DNA of 64,000 bases, taken from NCBI RefSeq assembly GCF_001640805.2, contig NC_066854.1, positions 10,039,775-10,103,774 on the forward strand. The letters are read 5' to 3'. Origin of the DNA: Lates calcarifer. Lineage: Eukaryota > Chordata > Actinopteri > Centropomidae. The position numbers were made by a program, and so were the translations under genes. Position 1 is the first letter of the stretch. The number at the start of each line of letters is the position of its first letter. Shown one piece after another: positions 35,056-46,900 of this stretch. The notes beneath the pieces are model-generated. The model worked only from the letters and a program-made list of their open reading frames with translations. It made no database searches and was not told the DNA's origin.

Positions 35056-35829
35056 TCTGAAGTTGGCGCAAGTACTGAAGTTATGCACTGAATGTGAGCT
35101 GAACTCTTTCCTAATTAGTGCACCATGTCACTTGGTGGTGTTAATATAAACGCTCAACAACAAAAATATTTCAATGTTTGTAAAGCAGTGTTATGTCACT
35201 TGGGCTTGGCAATTCCAAATTACACTAAAAAGTGATCATACTACTATTAAACATGTAAACATGAGTATGAATATAAGCAGGACTGTAATTTTTACAGATC
35301 AGCCCTAATACCTAGATAACCAATATTTAACCCATGTTACCCAGGGACAACCACAGGACACAATTTAGCAGAAAATGATGGTTAATAGTTCATCACTTCA
35401 ATCAGGACTGGGCAGATGCACGTAAAATCAAATTTCAAACTAAATTTCTCGATTAGCAACATTTTGACTATGACATTACAACTGCTTTTTTATTATTTAT
35501 TTGCTGTTGACTTGACTACACCCACCCCCTAAAGAAAAGTATAGCCTGTACTTATTTATACATGAAGTCTCATAACATCTATAAAGGCCTCTTCAGAGCT
35601 TTACAGTAGTAATAATGATGTAAGACTGAACCACAGTGCAGTTGTGACCTCTAGTGGCTAATTCAGACATTTCAACCCTAACTCCTTTATTTTTCTTCAT
35701 GAATGAACTAGGAAAGGGACAGACAGGTTATCAGTGGATACTGGCTCAAGTGCTAAATACATATACTTAATAGATCTGAATAAATGTATTTTGTTGTGGA
35801 CAAAATGTTACCTGTAATGGCATTAGTAA

Positions 35830-35986
35830 GAGATGGTTGTTGGTACCACCGACCGCTGGGGGCGCTGTTCAGAAAACACAGAACCGGTTTTAATTCAGCC
35901 TCGGCTGCTCATTTCGTCCTTCCGGTGCCCCCGTCGCCCCACTCCCTCCCGATGCTAGCACCGTCGGGCTTGGCTGTGGGAGCGTA
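35830..35986 (+). promoter_or_regulatory. ccnt2: ccnt2 CpG-rich promoter and 5' UTR
   Basis: CpG density rises sharply from about 35845 through exon 1. No TATA box is seen. The sequence CGCTGGGGGCGCT at about 35854-35866 resembles part of a CTCF site. Confidence 0.5.
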
Positions 35987-36144
35987 ATGGCGGTGCACCG
36001 GGGACCCTCTACGAAATGGCTCTTCACCCGGGAGCAGCTCGAAAACACACCGTCTCGACGCTGCGGAATAGAGGCTGACAGGGAGCTCTCTTACCGCCAG
36101 CAGGCCGCCAACTTAATCCAAGATATAGGCCAGAGACTCAACGT
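35987..36144 (+). CDS. ccnt2: ccnt2 coding exon 1
   Basis: ATG at 35987 in GCGTAATGG (G at -3 and +4). Encodes [13 protein letters not shown] then [14 protein letters not shown] to GQRLNV. The donor GTATCC is weak; the phase (2 bases of Val) fits exon 2. Confidence 0.95.
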
Positions 36145-39100
36145 GTATCCTTTCTGAAACGGCGAAGGCTAGCTGGCCGACGGACGGGTTAGCCCGAGTT
36201 AGCATTAGCTTACAGAAGAGTTGGAATGGCAATGCTTGTTACAGTTCATATTTAAGCCATCGAAACACACTTGAAACCTTTTTGTTAGCTCGGACAGAGT
36301 CCTCTCTGATAAGACGGATCATTTACCTTGACTAATACGATGTTTCTGGTCTGCTAGATGTGCTGATCGAGGCCTGCTTGCTAGCTTAGCTATTGTTTTG
36401 TCTCTTTAGACTGCAGATTCTATTGTTAGCGTTGTCTCTGCTGATACTGCTGATAAAAGATTACTGACACTGGTCGTATGTCTTATTTAAACCTTAAACT
36501 ACTGTGAACCGACTCATACACCGCTGGACGAGCGGAAGCTAGTGACTAGATCATGGCTTGGTTTTAACTAACAGGATACACGTTTTGCTAGTTGGCTACT
36601 CTGCGCTAGCACGATGCTAATATGTCATGGTTTCTATTCTAAGACAGACAATTTACTTCACTGTACATCTTTCATGTATTATACCTTAACTGTATACCCA
36701 GCTCTCAACTGATTATCAACACTGCTATAGTATATATGCACAGGTTTTATATGATTCACTCCTTCACCAAATTCCATAGAAATGTAAGTATCACAGCAGC
36801 GTTGTCTGATACCATAATTACTGGTGGTGATACCCGTTATGAAAACTGACTGAGGTTTTCCTTTCTTTTGTAGATCATTTCCCAGACCACGTTGTTCCTG
36901 GCAGCTAAAGTTGAGGAGCAGCCCAGGAAGCTAGAGCATGTCATTAAAATAGCCCATGCGTGCATTAACCCGCAAGAGCCTGCCCTAGACACTAAGAGCA
37001 ACGTAAGTGAAATATAATTAAGATGCAGACTTTTTTTTTGTTTTTGTGCGATCATTGTTCTCATTTCAACCTGGACCTGATGCGAGATCATCTGTTTAAC
37101 ACAGACGCCAGGTTATCCTATAGCTCATCTATGGTTCTATAATGTGATCAAAAAATCCTGAATATAGAGAGTAATTTTATGATTTATTAAGACATATAAC
37201 TCTTCATACTATTATGTCACTGTGAGGCTTCTCTTCAACTCTAGCACAAAAACATCAGCTACCATAAAGCTGCAATGATTATTTAGCTGACCAAAAATTA
37301 ATTTACAACCATGCTGATAATTAATCATTAAGTTGAAATGCTGTACACTGTGTTGGACCTTAGCTACAATTTAGGTTTTATAGCTCAAATGGTTAGTTAA
37401 TTAAGATACGCACCAAGATAAGCACCATACCTCTCGGCCTACGTGTAGGATTTTTGGATATTTATTTTAGTCTGTGAATTGAAAGTCTGTATTAGGTGCA
37501 TTCAGTTCAACATTTATATCAGAGGGCTAAAGGGTGCAGAATGACCCTCTTTCAATTATAGTTCCAAAGTAGCCTTTACAGTTTTCTACCCTGGTAGTGC
37601 TTTTATATTATAAATGCTGATCAGACGTCTGTTTCTAGTTGTTGGAAAGCAGATTTTAAATTCCTCATTGATTTTATCTTTTCCAGGCATTCCAGCAGCA
37701 GACACAAGAGCTTGTAGCACTGGAAACAATAGTGCTGCAAACACTGGGTGAGTGCTGTTAAAGCCTCAGTGCTGGAGTCATTGTACGACTGTGAGATATA
37801 TTCAGATTTTCCTGTGTGTTGAACAGCTTCACTGATTCTTAGATAGTTATTTTAACAGTATCGTTCCCCCACAAAGAATAAGTGCAAACAACAAAAAATA
37901 CAGAAGTACCACATGGGCACGTTGACACTGGATGTATTTGTATATGTAGTTTTTCTTTTAGTTACTTTAAAAAAGAAAATGCAATATCACAGCTGTGTTT
38001 TCCTCTGGTTTCTGACATTGTGCTTGCACCAGTGGCTGATCGTCTTCACTCAACATCTTGATTACAGGTTTTGAAATAACAGTTGATCATCCACACACAG
38101 ATGTTGTGAGGTGTTCCCAGCTAGTGCGAGGTAACCCTTTTTTCAAAATCAGAAATGATTACTTATGTCTTCATCACCTGGCTTTTTTTTAAAAAGCTCA
38201 ATTTTGCGCTATCATATGTTTACTTTTCTAAGTGCAGATCCCATTTTGGAACCAAGCTTTTCATCTGTATATCTACATGACTCTTACAGTCTAATTTTAA
38301 ATGAACATAACTGCCTGAGGGGAAGATATGTATGTTTATAAAGTGCCAACTCGGTTCTAAAACAAACTTTCTTCTTCTTTTACAGCAAGCAAGGATTTGG
38401 CACAGACTTCCTATTTCATGGCTACCAACAGGTTATTATCCTGTTCCCATTATTGCACTGTAATGGCACACTATAGCTTCCTATCCTGCAGGGTCCCCCT
38501 TCCTGTGTCCAACGCCCTGTTTGCACCCGGATCCTGGGAACCCCCCAGTGTCGGGGAAGTACTGGCCGGGCTGCTGTGTGCGGTGTATTGTACAAGGGCT
38601 CTGTGTTGGCACATAGGGGTTGAATGCACAATGTGGAGTGTAGTGGTGCTGTTTACCTCTCAAGGTTGTTTGGTACGGAGTGCATATGTCTAAAAAAATC
38701 AAACGGTAGCCTGAATATAGATTGCCACTAAAGATTCTTAAACTTATAGAGTGTTTTGGTAAGTATAGTTTACAGTTCTTTTTAAATTTATCATTTTTGC
38801 ATATTTTTCACCCCAAAAGAGCTAACAGTGAAACACCAAACTATACTGCAAACTGAATGCATATTCTATGAGGTCGTTTTTGCTTATATCATTAGCATTT
38901 CAGAAAGAAAACCTATTGTAAAACATAGGACCCAAAACACATAGATAATGTGAATACAGCTGCTAACAGTGTGTTATCAGAGCAGTGCTGTACGATGAGA
39001 AAAACAGAGAGAGAATGAACAACAAGGAAAGCAGTCTGTCGTGTTTCCTAGTGCACGTGTGGAATGTGTCTTCATATGCATACCTCTGACTGTAGTATGA

Positions 39101-42100
39101 ACAGAAGCACATCCATGTCCACAGTCAACATCTGTCAAACAGAGGCCATGAACTGGCCTTCAGCTGGGAGGCGGTCGAGGGGATGTCGCAGAGATCCAAG
39201 AGGAGAGAATATTAAATAGTAGCTGGTTTTACACATCAGTTGTGTTAACAGGACGTATCCCAGGATGGTGGCCTGCAGAAAGAAACACTGAAGCTGTTAA
39301 TGGGCGAATTTTCCAACCAAAACTTAACTGTATAAGTTGTAGGAGTAAAATCTTAAACTTAAAAACAAAGAAACCTTGTTAAACCTCTGACTGAATTTGA
39401 AAGTCATGACGATGATGTAATAATAGTTTTGCATTAAGTTTATCTTGTGAATTCAAGTTCATTGAAGTTTAACTTAGTGACTTTGTTGGCAGGTCTCAGT
39501 GACAGTTTTAATACGAGTATGGGAGATTGATGTTCCCATCACATGATGGTAGGCAGGCTCTTTATACTTACTGCACAAATAGATGAAGATCTAAAAACAT
39601 CAGACATACAGGATATTGTAAAATAACTAAAATTAGTGTTTTTCTGCTGTGTACTTTGTTATTTTCAGCCTTACTCTTTCTTTGCCTTTACTCTTAATTT
39701 TTTTTTTTTTTTGGGCTCTTACTCATGTTGTAGTTTCAGTTTTAGTTTCCAGTTTTTCATATTGTAGTTTTTGGCCAGTTTGCAGTGTAGTTTGGGATTC
39801 ATGGTGCAGGGGAAACTAACCGTTAAACCTAAAGCCTAATCATTTGTCTTGGCTACCAACATCAGTGTTTCTCAGTCTCAAAGTTCATGTCTAATGTAGT
39901 GAAGTTTCAAAGATGACAGTGTTAAAATGCGCTGCCATCACAAATTTTACATTAATACTTAATGTAATTGTTTATAAGCCGAGATTCCCTGATTTTTTTT
40001 TTTCCCCTTATTGTTCATTAAGAGACCGAGAAACACTGTTTTAATGTTTTATCATTTCCCCTTTTATACATCAAAATCAAAACACAATTAATATGGCCTG
40101 ATACAGGTTCTATATATCTACATTTCTATATTATCATATGAAACTGTCTCATTCAGACATTTAGGAACATGTCCTAACAAACATAGGTTTTCTTAGATGT
40201 TCCAGTTCTACAAGGTAAGGCTGTGTGTATGTGATGTGGGAATAATATTTGGATTTGATTGATCAGTATTGGCTTCAACTTGTGCTATTAATTTGACTTA
40301 ATGTTAAAACTGCCATGTAAAACTGTCTAAAATGTGTAATATATATGTGTATTAGTGTAAAACCTCTTCAGCTGACGGTTGTATTTTCCTCCTGTGTTTC
40401 CTGTCTCCTCCTGCAGTTTGCACCTCACCACCTTCTGCCTGCAGTACAGACCCACAGTTGTCGCGTGTGTCTGCATCCACCTGGCCTGTAAGTGGTCCAA
40501 CTGGGAGATCCCTGTATCCACAGATGGCAAACACTGGTGGGAGTACGTGGACCGCACTGTAACGTTACAGCTGCTGGACGGTGAGAGCTTCTGTCCTCTT
40601 GTTTATCCCTTTCTTTGACTTGAAATAGAATTTTTCAACACTAGTCAAACCAGAGAAAATTAATTGGCAATTGTTTGGTTTTGATTTTCCAATTAAAAAA
40701 TACCAAACATCCTTCAGATTCAGCACCTAACATGTAAGAAACTGCTGCTTTTTTGTCTCATATAATCGTAAACTGAGTATCTTTTGGTTTTGGATTGTCA
40801 TTTGAACAAAAGATTTGGGTAGGTGCCAGGTTGGCATTTAGAAAACCATGATTGTGATTGTTGCAATTTTACTTCAAATCAGTAAAACAAATGGCATCAG
40901 GGCTAGGCTTGGGACAATTTGAAAATTTCATGTCACAATTATCCTAGCCAAAATAATTGCTAACATTAGCTGAATTAAATGGTGACCAAAACAGCAAACT
41001 TAGTGTAACAAACACTTAGATAAACATTAGTGTTAGTATAACTAAACCAACACTGCGTTACGTAACTGATAATAACATCAGTTAATTTTACCTGGAGTTT
41101 GGCGAACAGAGCTGGATGGTTGTCATGGAGATGGGAGCTCAAATTGGAGGTGTTGGACCCGATTTAACTTTGTTTTGCAGGAGTACAACAGGACTGTATG
41201 GTGGCAAGCTGAGTCACTCATCATGAGTGTTTTTCATAGCGTTGGGCAATAAAAATATATATTGTATATTGTCCCATCAAATATGATGAGATCATGCAGC
41301 AGGACAGAGCAGCTGTTGCTGGTTTCTCCTGCTGTGTGTTGCAGTCCCTAGCCATGATCCTTAGCTATCAGCACACAGTGCCAAAATCATGTGTTAACAA
41401 TGAGCCTACATTATGGGGCAGTGGTGACTGACATGGCCGTCTTCACTGTTTTCAGAGCTCACACATGAGTTTCTTCAGATCCTGGAGAAGACGCCCAGCA
41501 GGCTGAAGAGGATACGAAACTGGAGGGTATGTTTAAATACAACTATGAGGACACACAGCTTGACTGCTACAGGTTAAATTAAGTGGCAGTATCTAATGTT
41601 GAATTGTGCTTGTCTTTGTAGGCCATTCAAGCAGCTAAGAAGCCAAAGACAGAGGGCCTGACAGTGGACAGTCCCTTCCAGGGGACGTCCTTAGATGGCC
41701 TCCCTGGTGTCACCAACTCCTTCTTCCCCTCCACCTCTGGTTCAGACTCTGCAGACATGCCTTCCCTCAATTCCCTCACCGGTTCCTACGCTTCCTACCA
41801 GCCGCTCAGCGACCCGTCAAAGAGCTGCGGCTACGACCAGTTCTCCCAGCCCCCCCCCTCGGACTTCACGCTGGTCAAACACGAACACAAAGCTGCGGGT
41901 GGGTCTAGCAGTAAACACCAGCAGCTCGGCGCAAATGCTGCAACTTTTTCACGGCCGCAGAAAGTCTTGACTTTGGAAAAGTACAGAGAGAAACACGCGG
42001 CGGAGCTGGCATTGCAGAACGGCGTGAAGGAGGAGCCGAGCACAGACATGTACGCGCCTCCTCCGACTCTCTCCTCTCACCACCACAAGAAACGATCTCA

Positions 42101-42692
42101 GACGCAGCAGTCCGGCCAGTCAGGCGACAGCAGGAGAGATAAGCCCAGCTCTAAAAAGCCTCGGCTGCCTCCTTCCTTCACCGAGAACGGCTCGGCCACT
42201 AGCGAGGAGCTGAAGATGAGAATCAAAGTTTCATCAGAGCGTCACGGAGGCTCAGAGCAGGGCGGGACTCTGCCTGGAAAAGACAAGCACAAAGAGCACA
42301 GCGGCCACCGCCACTCGAAACATGGACACTCACACTCGTATTCCCTGAGCGGGAACAGCAGAGGGACAATAGACAACACCTCCCTGTCTCTACGAGCTCC
42401 CAGCAGCCACTGCAACGATGGGAGCTCCTCTAGCTCGTCTCGGAAGAGGCCTCACTCCGATGCTGGCAACCACAACCACAACCACCACCACCACTCGACC
42501 AAGAGCAGTAGGAGCTCCAAAGGAGCCCTAAGCTCGTCCCACTACTCATCAGAGAGCGGCCAGAGGATGATGGAACATCACGGCCACGACGGAACCAACG
42601 GCATGCTGACCTCCAACGGCCAACACACTGACTACAAAGACACTTTCGACATGCTGGACTCTTTACTAAGTGCCCAAGGAATGAACTTGTAA
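35987..42692 (+). CDS. ccnt2: Cyclin T2 (CDK9 regulatory subunit of P-TEFb), complete, 9 coding exons
   Basis: Exons 35987-36144, 36702-36783, 36874-37002, 37687-37747, 38068-38130, 38386-38431, 40417-40580, 41456-41526 and 41622-42692 join to 1845 bp: 614 codons plus stop, all joins in frame. The two cyclin boxes span about residues 12-250 ([79 protein letters not shown]). The C-terminal half (from 259) is disordered, with [10 protein letters not shown] (about 373), His-rich tracts (about 411, 485-498 and 542-549) and the ending [20 protein letters not shown]. That ending is diagnostic of cyclin T2 rather than T1. P-TEFb phosphorylates the RNA polymerase II CTD, NELF and DSIF to release paused polymerase in the nucleus. 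The human protein is about 730 residues, so the linker is shorter here. Teleosts may have two paralogues; which this is cannot be told. Confidence 0.97.
36702..36783 (+). CDS. ccnt2: ccnt2 coding exon 2
   Basis: Acceptor TATACCCAG, donor GTAAGT. Encodes [17 protein letters not shown] followed by [10 protein letters not shown]. The usual LTIN reads LIIN here. Confidence 0.96.
36874..37002 (+). CDS. ccnt2: ccnt2 coding exon 3
   Basis: Acceptor TTTTGTAG, donor GTAAGT, 43 codons. Encodes [20 protein letters not shown] then [16 protein letters not shown], the core of cyclin box 1. Confidence 0.97.
37255..37340 (+). repeat. 'Oscillating' AT-rich teleost repeat fragment
   Basis: AAAGCTGCAATGATTATTTA then GCTGATAATTAATCATTAAG matches the start of the dispersed family better seen at 43800-43990 and 61880-62045. 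Confidence 0.35.
37687..37747 (+). CDS. ccnt2: ccnt2 coding exon 4
   Basis: Acceptor TTTTCCAG, donor GTGAGT. Encodes [20 protein letters not shown]. Confidence 0.96.
38068..38130 (+). CDS. ccnt2: ccnt2 coding exon 5
   Basis: Acceptor GATTACAG, donor GTAACC. Encodes [20 protein letters not shown] then R. Confidence 0.96.
38386..38431 (+). CDS. ccnt2: ccnt2 coding exon 6 (46 bp)
   Basis: Acceptor TTTTACAG, donor GTTATT (weak). Encodes [15 protein letters not shown]. The frame stays open for about 87 codons into the following intron. Confidence 0.95.
38432..40416 (+). other. ccnt2: ccnt2 intron 6 (2 kb)
   Basis: The first 260 bp are less AT-rich than the rest and open in the exon-6 frame. They contain an acceptor-like CCTGCAG at about 38485-38491. 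The remainder is ordinary AT-rich intron with poly-T runs near 39699-39712 and 39992-40003. Confidence 0.6.
40417..40580 (+). CDS. ccnt2: ccnt2 coding exon 7
   Basis: Acceptor CTCCTGCAG, donor GTGAGA. Encodes [20 protein letters not shown] then [20 protein letters not shown] and [14 protein letters not shown], cyclin box 2. Confidence 0.97.
41456..41526 (+). CDS. ccnt2: ccnt2 coding exon 8
   Basis: Acceptor TTTTCAG, donor GTATGT. Encodes [20 protein letters not shown] then RNWR, the end of the cyclin fold and the basic segment equivalent to the TAR-recognition motif of cyclin T1. Confidence 0.97.
41622..42692 (+). CDS. ccnt2: ccnt2 coding exon 9 (C-terminal disordered region)
   Basis: Acceptor TTTGTAG. 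Encodes residues 259-614: [12 protein letters not shown], Ser/Pro-rich linker, [27 protein letters not shown] (NLS-like), [14 protein letters not shown], His/Ser-rich tracts, [12 protein letters not shown], and the conserved final helix. TAA at 42690-42692. The His-rich region in cyclin T proteins binds the polymerase II CTD. Confidence 0.97.
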   Translation, partial: AIQAAKKPKTEGLTVDSPFQGTSLDGLPGVTNSFFPSTSGSDSADMPSLNSLTGSYASYQPLSDPSKSCGYDQFSQPPPSDFTLVKHEHKAAGGSSSKHQQLGANAATFSRPQKVLTLEKYREKHAAELALQNGVKEEPSTDMYAPPPTLSSHHHKKRSQTQQSGQSGDSRRDKPSSKKPRLPPSFTENGSATSEELKMRIKVSSERHGGSEQGGTLPGKDKHKEHSGHRHSKHGHSHSYSLSGNSRGTIDNTSLSLRAPSSHCNDGSSSSSSRKRPHSDAGNHNHNHHHHSTKSSRSSKGALSSSHYSSESGQRMMEHHGHDGTNGMLTSNGQHTDYKDTFDMLDSLLSAQGMNL

Positions 42693-43695
42693 CCCTCGGA
42701 GAGCCCCCAGTGTTGTCTAGAATAAGGTATTACCATGTTTAATAGAATTTAAAAAATGAATTTATTTGTCTTAAGTTATCTGAATTCTGCATCGCCCTCA
42801 GTCGTGTCTACACACTGATTATTGATGATTCTCATTAAGCTGTCAAAAATGTAACATTATATGCATAGAGCTGTGTACTACTAGCTTGCATCAAAAAAAC
42901 GAACCATGAGAAGTTTTACGAATGTGGCTGAAAAAACAGAATTTTAAACATTATTTTAACGCGAGCTGACATTATGATTTTAACGTGCATGTTTTCAGTC
43001 ACAAAAGGGAAGACATAGCTAGTGTTTGCAGCCATTGTGACAGTTTACAGACAGTTAATGTTTTTTTTTTTTTCCTTTTGTATGTTAAGACATTATGTTC
43101 CACTAAAAATCTCAGGTCTTGAACTTTTTTGATATAAGAACGACTCTTCCTCTGTTTGGGTTTATTACCTGTATCTGTGGAGATGTATCACCTCGTCCAT
43201 TTGCTGACGAAGACGGCAGAACTTTGGTATCTGTCATAGGAAACATGGTCTGCTTATTTTTCAAAGAGTGCATCAATAGTTAAAAAACAAATACAAATGT
43301 GAGGCCGACTCCATTTGCTGTCTATTGGGACCTCCAAGGCCGCACCTGAACTTAATGTGCAGACTCATTATAGAGCTACAAATGAAGTTTACGTTACATC
43401 TGCTGTGAAAGTGCATTTAAGATATATCGGCTAAAATTGCAAAAAGGCCTTGTGATTGTACCTTGTCAATCGCTATTCAGTATGATAAATGTTATTAACT
43501 ATCAGAAAATACAGATCTCTAAAATAAAAATTGTGTATATAGGACTGTAGTTCAGATTTAAAACTGTTGGTTTATTGCATCAGTCCAAACCTTCCACCAT
43601 TCAGTGTATCATGAGATCTAAAGCAGACTGTATTGATGAACATATCCTCGATTTGTGTATTGGGAGCCCAAATAAAGGTGTAAAAGTGATTTTTA
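42693..43695 (+). other. ccnt2: ccnt2 3' UTR
   Basis: AT-rich transcript tail after the stop, ending near the AATAAA at 43671. An earlier AATAAA is at 43523-43528, which could give a shorter isoform. Confidence 0.6.
43671..43676 (+). terminator. ccnt2: ccnt2 poly(A) signal candidate
   Basis: AATAAA about 980 bp after the ccnt2 stop. Confidence 0.55.
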
Positions 43696-43799
43696 CACAT
43701 CAGAGATTTTCTGTTCATGAGTGTCTGACATCAATCCTGAATCGTTTATTTACCATTTCTGAGTTTTTGATTGCTTCAGGTTGACAAGGGCAAACACCT

Positions 43800-43990
43800 A
43801 CGCAGCTAACAATTAATTTCACCATTATTATGCTTTGCTTAATTAATTGTTTAGTGTAGAAAATGTGAACGTGTAAAAATGCCAATTATGAACACCCAGG
43901 CCCCAAGGTGACATTTTCAGATGTCTCATACTGTCAGATCAACAGCCCAAAACCCAAAGATAATTCTGTTTCCAGTCCTAGGAGACTAAG
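43800..43990 (+). repeat. Teleost dispersed AT-rich repeat
   Basis: The order AATTAATTGTTTAGTGTAGA, AAAATGCCAATTATGAACA, CCAAGGTGACATTTTCAGAT and CAGCCCAAAACCCAAAGATA is a recurrent fish repeat. A related copy is at 61880-62045. Confidence 0.5.
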
Positions 43991-46900
43991 AAAACCAGAA
44001 AAAAAAGGATTTTGGCTAAAAAAAACCCCATAGTTACTGATCATGGAATCTCTAAACTCATGGTCTGGAAATTTCAACTGTAACTCATGGTCTTCCTCTG
44101 AGATAATGCAGAAGATAACAACTGAGCTCAGTCACCATTCATCTGAGCAAATCCATCCATTGAGGGACAGAGTGTAGTAAGTTGTTGAAAGCTCTGGCAA
44201 AACTTGACATTTGGAGTTGTAGTTGGACCCAAAAAAAACACTTAAAGTCCATTTTCAACCACATCACATGATCTTCCTTAGCAGATTCAGTTTACCCAGA
44301 TGACCACTCGGTTGCTATCTCACAGAGGAGGACCTTGCAATGTGGCTGAAAGCTCGGGGGGGGGGGGGCAAGTAAGAGGACCTTGAGGTTTTTTTGTCAA
44401 ACTACAGACATCCATGCGAGACCCTCACCTCTGTCAAATCTGGTAATAAAACTGTCATGAAGCACTTGGGATCATCTTGACTTGGAGTTTCACAGTCGAG
44501 TTTAAAAACTCAGAGCTCAGTGCAAAAAAAAAAAAAAAAAAAAAAAATTTAAGCCCCTAATTTTGGCCTCAAACTCACATATAGCATGCAAAAATGAAAA
44601 GAACCGCCAAATCATGCTGATGGTTTAATCCCAGCCTCATAACATTGGATTTATTTCCCATTGAATTTAAGCCCTCGCTGCATTTGAAGATAAAACAGTC
44701 ATTTGTCAAACGCCGCCACAGAAAATTCTCATCAAAATGGAAGTACATAATGGTCATTTCCTGCTGTCTATCTCCTTACATATAGCCGATTGATTAATTG
44801 ATTGTGACAGACCGCTAACCAACAATACTGATTACATTAACTGACCACATTATCAGCAAAAAGTAGAGGAACTGTAATAGAGTGCTGAGGTGATTAGTAG
44901 TTGGGTTGCTGGGCTACTGAATTAGTAATGTTAATGGGAGTAACAAGGCATAATTGGAAATGCATGTTGAGCTGCTGCATGAGCAGGATATTCAGATAAG
45001 TGTTTTTTTTTTACATCTTAGCAGGATTTAGTGTCTTACTAATTGTCGGAACTGCGGGTGAAAATGTAATCATCCTCGTCGCTGAATTACCTTGAGGGCA
45101 TTTTCTTCTTTTGTTCTTCCTCAAGAAACAAGCAGGAAAAGACTGTATTTGACAGCGAAACCTGCCATTTGGTCCCTTTAGCAAACCTCAAGGGGCTTTC
45201 AAGGTTTAGCTTTGGACTCTACACTCTCGCACAATACAGCGCCGATGGTTCATTTGTGGGTAGAACATAAATCCAGTTCCTGATAATTAACTAGCACCCT
45301 CAGAGCAGACGCAGCGTTTTCACCAAGTATTACCTTCTAATTTTAGCGTGGAAGACAATGGGGAAATTCAGCAGGAGGACGTCAGTGAAAATTCAACCAT
45401 CTGGACATTCTCGCATACTGGTGGGAGGGTGATGATTTATTTTCAGCAACCTCTCAAGCTGAATAAGAGACGCCTACTGCTCGAAAATCCGCAGAGAGGA
45501 AGAGATATGAGAGCGGCTTTTGTGAGCAACAAATCCCAGAATTAAGAGCCATCTGAAAGGAAAACACCGTCCAAGCTCTAATTACAACTCAAAGAATGGG
45601 AACATATATATAGCAGCGCGCAGGCAAAGGTCCCAGACACAAATACCATTATTATCTTTATGATTGTTTCAGCAGCCAAGGCAGCAAACTAATGGATGAT
45701 CAAGTTACACTTTGAAAGATGATTCGGAGACATTTTAACACTCAAGCCGTGCTCCTTTTTGGTGTTATGAACAGATGCAAAATTAAACTGATGAAAGATA
45801 CAGCGATTTATTTTGTTTGGGACCAGAACAATATCAGCCATTTTCCACAGAGCTGCATCTTCTAGTGTGCAGCACAAATCTCTCTTTATGTCATAATGTT
45901 CCCCCGATCCACAGCTGTTTTACCGGCTCATGTCCACTAGATGGCAGTATTACCCTTGGCCTTTAAAGCCAGCAGGGCAGCTCCACAGCACAAACATCCA
46001 GCATCATTTTTTTCTCTGTTTTTACAGGATTTTTTTAAAAAAGCAAACAAGACGCAGTGTTGAACAACCTTGAAGAAAGGACGCCACTTTTCATGCCATC
46101 TATCCAAGGTGCTCCTCTGCACACGCCATAATCCTCAGTCACAACAATCACACACACAGAACACACGCGTGTCGGCTGGTAGCGCCACAAACTTTGGACT
46201 TGATCCATCTAATTAACAGATTCAGATAACCGTCCGACAGCGGAGAGGCACAGAGACATTCCAGGAAATGTCACGGCACTTGGTAATTTCAGTGGTGGAG
46301 TTGATCAAAAGGCCTTTTGCAAAGCAGCATGCAGTGCACTTACACCCATATGAGTCTTAATGCAAATGATGCCCAGGAAATTGTGCAGGAAAGTGGCATA
46401 ATTATAAGCCATTGAAAGTCCATTGTCATTCCTGTCTGAGAGGTCTCTCTTGAAAAATCAGGAGCTGATGGAAACCCCTCTAAGTACCTGAGATAGAGCC
46501 GGAGGGGGAAAATGACTGGGCCTGGGCTGCCATTATGCCATGGTAGCGCAATTATATCCAATGATTGGCAGGAGCATAAATTAGCCTCTGTCTTCATGGT
46601 GTGGTTTACTTTTTGTTTCCAGCCAGTGCTAAGGTATCTGTTTTTCACACAGTGAAAAAAAAAGCTGCAACGCTCTCTTTAGCCAGCTGTTCTCAGTGAA
46701 AAACAAGACATTATTTCACAGTTTTCCTCTGTAATTATTCCTTTTACTACCCCAGTTTATTTCTCCGCCCGATGCAAATGCATCCTCTCGTGGCCTGAAC
46801 ACCAGAGATTCATGTTTGTGGTGGGAACCGCAGAGCACCAGCTGTCCTTTAAAAAGAGACAGCTAAAAAAAAAAAAAAACCACACACACACAGTTGATGT

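Larger units (their letters stand above)
33111..35829. other. Intergenic spacer between tmem163 and ccnt2
   Basis: About 3 kb separates the two divergently transcribed genes. It contains a CpG-rich block at 33845-34030 with a minus-strand donor-like CAG/GTGAGT at its upper edge, and a dispersed repeat at 34985-35055. No ACMSD-like coding exon is visible, although ACMSD lies between these genes in human. Confidence 0.55.

Noticed and set aside
41695..42049. ORFs in other frames over ccnt2 exon 9
   Set aside because: Shadows of the cyclin T2 coding frame.
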